From IMG/VR virus record IMGVR_UViG_3300021437_000012, positions 24,615 through 88,614 of that record: a stretch of DNA of 64,000 nt. One strand, 5' to 3'. Positions 59,121-64,000 of this stretch are shown here, in pieces (position 1 is the stretch's first letter; each line of letters begins with the position of its first letter). The notes below the pieces were generated by a model that had not been told where the DNA came from, did not search any database, and saw only the letters and a program-made list of their open reading frames with translations. This stretch comes from a virus. A program made the position numbers and the translations under genes.

Positions 59121-59560
59121 TGCGCTCCTATGATTGGGTCTACCATCGAATCGAGCATTCCGATGAATTGTGTTGTGGTAGCGAACCAATAGGCGTTGGA
59201 TAACACATACAGTCCGCGCCCGGTGACAACCCAGTTATTCGCCCACTCTTCTTGATGTGGCGGGTATTTAGTCGTGAGTGCTTTCATACCTGATTTTAGT
59301 TCAATTGCGATAGGCACTCCACGATACGCACCTATAAAATCTGCGGTGCCGTAATGTGTATAACCCGCCTGAAATAGACCTAAACACACCTTCGTTTCGT
59401 CTATTCGCTTTAGCAGCTTTCTACGCATATGTGTTTCTGATTTACGATTACGTGGAACTGGCGCGACGATGGTTGAAAATATACCATACGACGCATGTGC
59501 GTGGACGATACCTAAAGTAATACTACTCGCTACGGAACTTATCGAAACTAATTCGTGCAC
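59117..59560 (-). CDS. VRR-NUC-like nuclease
   Basis: GTG 59560 after GGAAGGGTGAGCA; 147 residues. GTADFIGAYRGVPIAIELKS gives D...ELK, and KYPPHQEEWANNWVVTGRGL the downstream Q, the PD-(D/E)XK pattern of small VRR-NUC nucleases. Possibly a Holliday-junction or structure-specific nuclease. Overlaps both neighbours. Confidence 0.72.
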   Translation of the reverse strand: MHELVSISSVASSITLGIVHAHASYGIFSTIVAPVPRNRKSETHMRRKLLKRIDETKVCLGLFQAGYTHYGTADFIGAYRGVPIAIELKSGMKALTTKYPPHQEEWANNWVVTGRGLYVLSNAYWFATTTQFIGMLDSMVDPIIGAQ

Positions 59561-59964
59561 TGCTCACCCTTCCTTGCAAGATATTCTTTGTGTTGTATAT
59601 CGTGGTTTGCTAACTCATTAACAAACTCTTCAAATACGTACTGCACATCATCAGGTGGTGGTAATGATACACCTTTAATTGCTTTGTCTAACGCCCTTGC
59701 AATTGCCTCTTGCCGGCTCCATTTCGCAGGATTTTCTTTAACGGGATGAAGTACGGACCATCCGAAGAATCTCATACCTTCGTTATCTATTGCGACGCAC
59801 GTAATACGCCGATCATTATCACCGTACTTATACCGGATGTGAACGTTATGCCGGCCCAATGCAACTTCTACGTAATTTAAGTACGACTGACAGCTACGCA
59901 GAAAGTCTGTGCGGTTCTTTGGCACGTCTATTTTCATGAACTCTTTCAACGTACTTAGGTTCAT
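59548..59964 (-). CDS. Hypothetical protein
   Basis: Encodes 138 residues; GAGGAACTGAA precedes ATG 59964. DFLRSCQSYLNYVEVALGRH and RQEAIARALDKAIKGVSLPP; no domain recognised. Overlaps the nuclease gene by 13 nt. Confidence 0.6.
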   Translation of the reverse strand: MNLSTLKEFMKIDVPKNRTDFLRSCQSYLNYVEVALGRHNVHIRYKYGDNDRRITCVAIDNEGMRFFGWSVLHPVKENPAKWSRQEAIARALDKAIKGVSLPPPDDVQYVFEEFVNELANHDIQHKEYLARKGEQCTN

Positions 59965-59980
59965 TTCAGTTCCTCGTTAG

Positions 59981-60016
59981 GCGAACACCGACAAGTCTAT
60001 TCTCGTCGGTGTTCGC
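59981..60016 (-). promoter_or_regulatory. 12-bp intergenic hairpin
   Basis: GCGAACACCGAC (59981-59992) pairs with GTCGGTGTTCGC (60005-60016), loop 12 nt. No T tract on the - strand; it is followed by a ribosome binding site, as with the hairpin at 57688-57722. Confidence 0.65.
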
Positions 60017-60020
60017 TATG

Positions 60021-60602
60021 TTATCTTTCTAGTTTTTGGTAAATCGCCTTTGCGTTAGCGAATCTAATTTGATCTGCGGAACTCATGCCTTCATAAGTTA
60101 CCGCTGCAAGTCCAATAGACAACACATGAATTACTTTATGTTGTCGATCTACAATGAATCTACCTTTGATATACGTTACCCCCATAGGTGTTGTGACTTT
60201 CAGCACAGTACGACCATGACTTTCTGTCCATTCTCGAACATAGTCGGTCAGCATAAGTTCAGAATCCCACGGTGACATTCCTTGGATTGTCATTTTACCG
60301 AAGTTAAACGTAGTCAATGGTTCGTTATGTTCTAGTTGAGCTATGGGGGACTCAGGTAAAAGCGCGAAAGCTATAGTAGCTAAGTCTTCTGCTGGAACAT
60401 CGGAAGATCTTAATCCTGTGCATCCTTTACAGTCTGCACAATCGGGTGAATTTTCACAATTTTGTGAACTATCCGGGTCTGCTGTTGCTGATGTGCACGT
60501 TGCGGTTCCATGCCCACTAGCATTTGGCAGACAACAAGTGTCACACTTATCTTTACAACCTAACACGAAAAGAAGCGTTGACAGTAGTGCGAACTTTTTC
60601 AT
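60021..60602 (-). CDS. Cysteine-rich lipoprotein
   Basis: Encodes 193 residues. Signal with lipobox (FALLSTLLFVLGC) then a Cys-rich stretch (CKDKCDTCC; NCENSPDCADCKGCTG), probably disulphide-bonded outside the cytoplasm. The C-terminal half (VLKVTTPMGVTYIKGRFIVD) is a strand-rich domain. A lipoprotein amid replication genes suggests a moron for superinfection control (inference). Confidence 0.7.
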   Translation of the reverse strand: MKKFALLSTLLFVLGCKDKCDTCCLPNASGHGTATCTSATADPDSSQNCENSPDCADCKGCTGLRSSDVPAEDLATIAFALLPESPIAQLEHNEPLTTFNFGKMTIQGMSPWDSELMLTDYVREWTESHGRTVLKVTTPMGVTYIKGRFIVDRQHKVIHVLSIGLAAVTYEGMSSADQIRFANAKAIYQKLER

Positions 60603-60603
60603 T

Positions 60604-60777
60604 TTACCTCTCTTGTTTAGGACGAATTTTGTGGTTTTGCGGACCTTCGATGGCCTCTCTTTCTAGTCGTTCAATTTCGGCAACCAATGCCTCTACACCA
60701 TACCAAGATAACGTAATAATACCTGTGTCCGACTCTCGCTTTTCTTGTACTAAAATTTCCGCTACTTTTCTATTCAT
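60604..60777 (-). CDS. Small hypothetical protein
   Basis: A 57-residue frame, ATG 60777: NRKVAEILVQEKRESDTGII then LSWYGVEALVAEIERLEREA. It ends one base before the lipoprotein start, so it is probably coupled. Function unknown. Last gene of the AT-rich part; 60778-60830 holds nothing I can support. Confidence 0.6.
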   Translation of the reverse strand: MNRKVAEILVQEKRESDTGIITLSWYGVEALVAEIERLEREAIEGPQNHKIRPKQER

Positions 60778-60830
60778 CTCTTTTTAGTCCTCACTTTTAC
60801 AGGCCGCTTGTAAACATACTGTACAACCTC

Positions 60831-61034
60831 CTATGTCATAGCCCTAGTCGCCTCCTCTGACAACCGATACAATATCATCATGTCTCGCGTCTGCTTGCTC
60901 GGCTGTATGCACTCCTGCCTGAGCTTGTGGTCTCCGTCCCGCACGATAACCCACACCGGAGAGTTTGCCCACCCCGGTCCTGATGCATTTTCGGCGTATG
61001 CCGCGACGATGCTGTCTCCTGGTCTCAGCGTCAT
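60831..61034 (-). CDS. Small protein (GC-rich array)
   Basis: Encodes 67 residues; GGAGG precedes ATG 61034. TLRPGDSIVAAYAENASGPG then WVIVRDGDHKLRQECIQPSK. Leftmost gene of the GC-rich array; overlaps the next by 4 nt. No family recognised. Confidence 0.6.
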   Translation of the reverse strand: MTLRPGDSIVAAYAENASGPGWANSPVWVIVRDGDHKLRQECIQPSKQTRDMMILYRLSEEATRAMT

Positions 61035-61219
61035 TCCGCCCTCCAAATAGTTCGTCCTTTTTTGCTTACCTCGCAGGTCTTGCGCATGTGCAACGCCGAC
61101 TCCCTTCCGCACTCGTCACACACCATCCCGATTGCCCCCGGCATCATGTCCCACTCATCCCACTTCCACGAATGGCGGTGTGAGCACTTTGGGCACGCCC
61201 ATTTGACTTTGACCTTCAT
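61031..61219 (-). CDS. Zinc-ribbon protein
   Basis: Encodes 62 residues with two CxxC knuckles: KWACPKCSHRHSWKW and GMVCDECGRESALHM. Probably a zinc-stabilised nucleic-acid or protein-binding module. Ribosome binding site GAGGA. Confidence 0.68.
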   Translation of the reverse strand: MKVKVKWACPKCSHRHSWKWDEWDMMPGAIGMVCDECGRESALHMRKTCEVSKKGRTIWRAE

Positions 61220-61419
61220 TCCTCACACTCCGTCATTATCGTGCTCGGAATCATCATCCCCGGAGATGGGAAGTCAATTATGGGGCGACCATCTTTCCAT
61301 TTGAATACCTTGACGCAGTGAGCACACCACCAGTAGTCGTATTGACGGATGACATTAACTCCATCATCGACCGGGGCGGTTGTCGATGCCTTGCATGTGT
61401 CACACTTCCAGGTTCTCAT
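61216..61419 (-). CDS. Zinc-ribbon protein
   Basis: Encodes 67 residues; GGAGGA precedes ATG 61419. RTWKCDTCKASTTAPVDDGV then YDYWWCAHCVKVFKWKDGRP: two CxxC pairs. Overlaps neighbours by 4 nt. Confidence 0.65.
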   Translation of the reverse strand: MRTWKCDTCKASTTAPVDDGVNVIRQYDYWWCAHCVKVFKWKDGRPIIDFPSPGMMIPSTIMTECEE

Positions 61420-61565
61420 TCCTCCACCTCTACATCGCCGTCGATGCACGCTCCGCACCGGCACGGGCAGCGCCACGCCTCGCACTCTACGCCGTCGTGG
61501 ATGCAATCGCCTGAATGAGTCGGAGATGCTTCTGGAGAGTCATCGTCCTCATAGAAGTCGGTCAC
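61416..61565 (-). CDS. Very small acidic Cys-rich protein
   Basis: GTG 61565 after GAGGAGGAAAGC; 49 residues, acidic start (TDFYEDDDSPEASPTHSGDC), then ECEAWRCPCRCGACIDGDV with six Cys. Likely zinc-bound; function unknown. Confidence 0.55.
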   Translation of the reverse strand: MTDFYEDDDSPEASPTHSGDCIHDGVECEAWRCPCRCGACIDGDVEVEE

Positions 61566-61774
61566 GCTTTCCTCCTCAATCGCCGGATGGCAGCCAGGAC
61601 CACGGCGCACTCATCGGGACTAAGTTCGAGCGTTTTGATACGGCACGCAATAGACAACTCTCGCGCACTCGGCAGCCGCGTCGCGGCGCTGTAGCCGGCG
61701 AGGAATGTCTCGCGCATCGACTCGCCTCCTGCCGGTACTATGTGCGCTTGCCACGCCAGCTCCAGCTTGTTCAT
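61562..61774 (-). CDS. Small protein, tandem paralogue 1
   Basis: Encodes 70 residues; GAGGAGGAAATC precedes ATG 61774. FLAGYSAATRLPSARELSIA and CAVVLAAIRRLRRKA. The next gene shares F(L/I)AGY, LPSA(R/K) and LAAIRRLRRK, so the two arose by tandem duplication. Confidence 0.62.
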   Translation of the reverse strand: MNKLELAWQAHIVPAGGESMRETFLAGYSAATRLPSARELSIACRIKTLELSPDECAVVLAAIRRLRRKA

Positions 61775-61995
61775 GATTTCCTCCTCAGTCGCCGGATGGC
61801 GGCCAATGCCTGCTCGGCATGGTTGCGGTATATACCACCTCCGACGCGCATATCTTCGTGAAGGACCTTCGCGCTCGGCAGCTTGGCCCCGGAGCGGTAG
61901 CCGGCGATGAAATCCTGCTTGCTGAAGATGGGCCAGTCGGTACGTTTGCGGTGCCTCTCCCACGCCCGCTCAGCTGCCGTCTTGCGCTTCACGGC
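61771..61995 (-). CDS. Small protein, tandem paralogue 2
   Basis: GTG 61995 after GGAGTTCGAGCC; 74 residues. DFIAGYRSGAKLPSAKVLHE and HAEQALAAIRRLRRKS match the preceding paralogue. Function unknown. Confidence 0.6.
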   Translation of the reverse strand, partial: AVKRKTAAERAWERHRKRTDWPIFSKQDFIAGYRSGAKLPSAKVLHEDMRVGGGIYRNHAEQALAAIRRLRRKS

Positions 61996-62120
61996 TCGAA
62001 CTCCACGGGTATCGTCTGCCCACACTTCTCCCAATGGCCCGCCGGCCACTCCGCCGCAAACGACAGGAGGCCGAGCCACACGATACGGCCAACGGTATTG
62101 CACCTCAGGCAGCGGACCTT
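61989..62120 (-). CDS. Very small Cys protein
   Basis: GTG 62120 in a GTGA overlap; 43 residues: KVRCLRCNTVGRIVWLGLLS, then a C-terminal Cys (WEKCGQTIPVEF). Possibly one zinc knuckle. Confidence 0.5.
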   Translation of the reverse strand, partial: KVRCLRCNTVGRIVWLGLLSFAAEWPAGHWEKCGQTIPVEFEP

Positions 62121-62461
62121 CACGGCTTCACCAGTAGCCGAAGCTCGGCGAGCGAGGCTTCGATTGCCGCGCACCCATCACATTCATCGGACGGATAGCG
62201 CGTATTGTCCGCATGGTCCAGCGCCTCCACCGCCCGCGCAAGCACAGCCCTGTCCACCGCCACGGCGTCGATGGTGGGGATGCACGGGGCCTCGCCATCC
62301 GTCCAGGGGCACTCGCGCGAATGCCCCACCGCGTCTATCTCGCCTACGAGCTTGCCGCATCCGCAGCGAGCCATCATCGGCGCGGATGAGGAGCACATCG
62401 GGCACGCCGTTGCGCGCCCCTCGGCGTCCTCGTAGGGATGCTGACAGTCTTGGTCGTTCAT
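62120..62461 (-). CDS. Cys-rich small protein
   Basis: Encodes 113 residues; GGGAGGGTGACAA precedes the ATG. Several CxxC/CxC groups (ATACPMCSSS; ARCGCGKL; DECDGCAAIEASL). Probable zinc-binding protein; no family recognised. Confidence 0.62.
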   Translation of the reverse strand: MNDQDCQHPYEDAEGRATACPMCSSSAPMMARCGCGKLVGEIDAVGHSRECPWTDGEAPCIPTIDAVAVDRAVLARAVEALDHADNTRYPSDECDGCAAIEASLAELRLLVKP

Positions 62462-62745
62462 TTGTCACCCTCCCGGCGCCGTGGCCGGTCGAAATCCCAC
62501 GGCGCGTTGACCACCTCATCCGGCAGCAACGCGAAGCTAACCGGCTGCTGGCGCTGTAGCTCGCGCTCATCCCACACCCTGCGCCACGCCGCGAAGCGTG
62601 GACGCCACCAGGAGAGCGGCCGGCTAGAGCGCAGCACGATTCTCTCAAGCGACCCGAAGCTTTCCCGCGTCGTTTCGACGATGACCGTTTGGTCGCCCAT
62701 GCTCTCCAGGTGGAGCGTTGCCCAGATTGACAGGCTCATGCTCAT
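62458..62745 (-). CDS. Small hypothetical protein
   Basis: Encodes 95 residues; GGTGGGGC precedes ATG 62745. SIWATLHLESMGDQTVIVET then LSWWRPRFAAWRRVWDEREL, rich in Trp and Arg. No family recognised. Confidence 0.55.
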   Translation of the reverse strand: MSMSLSIWATLHLESMGDQTVIVETTRESFGSLERIVLRSSRPLSWWRPRFAAWRRVWDERELQRQQPVSFALLPDEVVNAPWDFDRPRRREGDK

Positions 62746-63155
62746 GCCCCACCGTCCCGGCGCCGCGGGACTGCGCGATATTCGTGGTAATAGCCCGGCT
62801 GGCACACGTTGCACTTGTCTCCAGCCCCATCAGAGCCATCGGGGGCAGCGCCGCACCTGTTGCAGCGCACCCCAATCTCCTCTCTCGCCGCCGGCTCCCC
62901 GGCCGCGATGGCGCGGAGTAACGGCGCGCACCCTTTGAGCCACCCCTCGCGAGCGACGCCGCCCTCGTTGAAATCGGCCGAGCCGCTGCACCACTGAAGC
63001 GCCCCCACCAGCTCCCTCTCGCGGGCTTCGAGGGCGCGGCCACGAGCAATCAGGCACGTCCAGCAATAGGGCCGGTCGGGATAGCTCTTGCCGTCGGCAT
63101 TCCAGACACACAGGCATGGCGCGTCGAATCGCTCGCTCAGCGGTCGCTTGTCCAC
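62742..63155 (-). CDS. Zinc-binding small protein
   Basis: GTG 63155 after GGGAGTAGCC; 137 residues. DAPCLCVWNADGKSYPDRPY, then CWTCL and a C-terminal GVRCNRCGAAPDG...DKCNVCQPG pair of CxxC motifs. Function unknown. Confidence 0.62.
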   Translation of the reverse strand: MDKRPLSERFDAPCLCVWNADGKSYPDRPYCWTCLIARGRALEARERELVGALQWCSGSADFNEGGVAREGWLKGCAPLLRAIAAGEPAAREEIGVRCNRCGAAPDGSDGAGDKCNVCQPGYYHEYRAVPRRRDGGA

Positions 63156-63157
63156 GG

Positions 63158-63361
63158 CTACTCCCTCCCCTCGTGCTTCGCCTTGTCGTGCGCGTTGCGC
63201 GCTGCCGCGGTCTCGAAGATCGCCTCACCGCCAGCGCACTTGAACGGACGGCCGGCATCGTTGGGGTGGCTGCACCTGACGCACCGCCGCCCTGGGAATG
63301 TGAGGCAGCCGCAGCCGGCACAGTTGACCATCTTAGCGCGCTGCGCAGTCTCGTAGCTCAA
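63158..63361 (-). CDS. Zinc-ribbon small protein
   Basis: TTG 63361 in a TTGA overlap after GGGAGGGAGCC; 67 residues. VNCAGCGCLTFPGRRCVRCS is a zinc-ribbon pattern; the C-terminal KCAGGEAIFETAAARNAHDK with His may form a second site. Confidence 0.6.
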   Translation of the reverse strand: MSYETAQRAKMVNCAGCGCLTFPGRRCVRCSHPNDAGRPFKCAGGEAIFETAAARNAHDKAKHEGRE

Positions 63362-63807
63362 GGCTCCCTCCCCTCGGCGATGGCGCGCTCGACCATCTCC
63401 AGCGCCTCGACGTATCCGCAATCGCACGGGCCGGATGGTCGGCAAATTGGCCGGTGTTCCATGTAGACCGTGCTTTGTTCCGCCGCCTGTCGTAGCTTCC
63501 TCTCCCGTTCCTCCCGCGCCAGCCAGTCGGCGGCGAGGCGCTCGGCAAGGTTGCGGGCGAGGGCGATGAAGGCGGCGTCCTCGTTCCTGAGTCCCATGTA
63601 GTCGCCGCAGTCCACGGTGAACGCCGACAAGCTAGCGCCGCTGATTGCCGTCTCGTTCACGCACCCGCCTGGATTGCCGTTGCTGCACTCGACGCAGTAT
63701 CCGCACACTTCCGTCTCGCCGTTGCTCAATTCCCACGGCCCCGGCGTCGCCTGCGCTACCGCCGCCAGCAGCGCCTCGACCTCTTCCCGCGAAACCCTAG
63801 CGTCCAC
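63358..63807 (-). CDS. Ea22-like phage protein
   Basis: GTG 63807 after GGAGGTGAGTC; 149 residues. REEVEALLAAVAQATPGPWE and NEDAAFIALARNLAERLAAD are the ATPGPW...DaaFIA.AR pattern of small Ea22-like phage proteins of unknown role; a Cys-rich insert (CGYCVECSNGNPGGC) lies between. Confidence 0.6.
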   Translation of the reverse strand: MDARVSREEVEALLAAVAQATPGPWELSNGETEVCGYCVECSNGNPGGCVNETAISGASLSAFTVDCGDYMGLRNEDAAFIALARNLAERLAADWLAREERERKLRQAAEQSTVYMEHRPICRPSGPCDCGYVEALEMVERAIAEGREP

Positions 63808-64000
63808 GACTCACCTCCAATTTCGGAGCCTTGTTCATCTTGCGGGCGATGGCCGCGCACTTCGCGAATGTTTTTGCTCGCGCGTCGTCGGCGTCGTCGG
63901 CGGCGGCGGAGGCGGCGGAGGCGGCGTCGGCGGCGTAGGCGGCGGAGGCGGCGTGGGCGGCGTAGGCGGCGTGGGCGGCGGCGGAGGAGGCGGCGGCGTG
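63797..64000 (-). CDS. Alanine-rich repeat protein (5' partial)
   Basis: Open from the right edge to TAG at 63797; at least 67 residues. Repeats of AAx with x mostly Ser, His, Tyr or Asp come from a GCC-rich DNA repeat (about 63897-64000), then RAKTFAKCAAIARKMNKAP. Such repeats occur in small phage proteins. The start is outside the window. Confidence 0.6.
   Translation of the reverse strand, partial: HAAASSAAAHAAYAAHAASAAYAADAASAASAAADDADDARAKTFAKCAAIARKMNKAPKLEVSRGR

Noticed and set aside
61349-62559. + strand open frames in the GC-rich right end
   Set aside because: The - strand frames have GGAGG sites, 4-nt overlaps and CxxC motifs; the + frames are Arg/Pro/Ser-rich shadows.

Overview
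The window is an internal piece of a tailed double-stranded DNA bacteriophage genome. An HK97-type prohead protease and capsid, a tape-measure protein, a tail chaperone with a frameshift site and no tail-sheath gene point to a siphovirus-like virion. The host cannot be named. A GH108-type endolysin and proteins with Sec or lipoprotein signals suggest, weakly, a diderm bacterium. Portal and terminase genes would lie left of the window.

Layout: (1) 1-3.6 kb, + strand: prohead protease/scaffold (cut by the left edge) and major capsid protein, closed by a terminator; one small gene follows on the - strand. (2) 3.8-18.2 kb, + strand: a roughly 14-kb cassette of glycosyltransferases, methyltransferases, a GDP-mannose 3,5-epimerase, an acyltransferase, a DegT-like protein and a PD-(D/E)XK nuclease. 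It sits between capsid and head-tail connector genes, has two near-consensus sigma70 promoters in front of two paralogous genes, and ends in a strong terminator, so it resembles a very large 'moron'. (3) 18.2-44.9 kb, + strand: connector, tail completion, tail tube, tail chaperones (-1 frameshift), tape measure, tail tip and fibre genes, then several exported proteins and a lysis region with a holin candidate, a metacaspase and an endolysin. Two GC-rich blocks (about 30.6-33.06 kb and 34.5-38.97 kb) begin or end inside fibre genes, which indicates mosaic exchange.

(4) 44.9-60.8 kb, - strand: early/replication genes: AAA+ ATPase, two tRNAs (Lys-UUU, Leu-UAA), small zinc-finger proteins, an HD alarmone-hydrolase-like protein, a DUF2786 protein, an SF1 helicase, a TOPRIM primase-ATPase and a VRR-NUC-like nuclease. 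Four genes here share a repeated intergenic RNA element that can form a hairpin plus an H-type pseudoknot just before the ribosome binding site. A gene-free stretch (53.57-54.66 kb) carries a consensus - strand promoter, about 0.7 kb of densely structured sequence (candidate large ncRNA), two palindromes and five 45-46-bp tandem repeats (candidate origin or operator array). (5) 60.83-64 kb, - strand: thirteen tiny overlapping genes of much higher GC, many with CxxC motifs, ending in an alanine-rich repeat gene cut by the right edge.

The strongest candidates for something undescribed are the four-copy pseudoknot leader family, the structured ncRNA/iteron region, the metacaspase in the lysis region, and the autonomous glycosylation cassette with a plant-type GDP-mannose epimerase and a capsid-like fragment.
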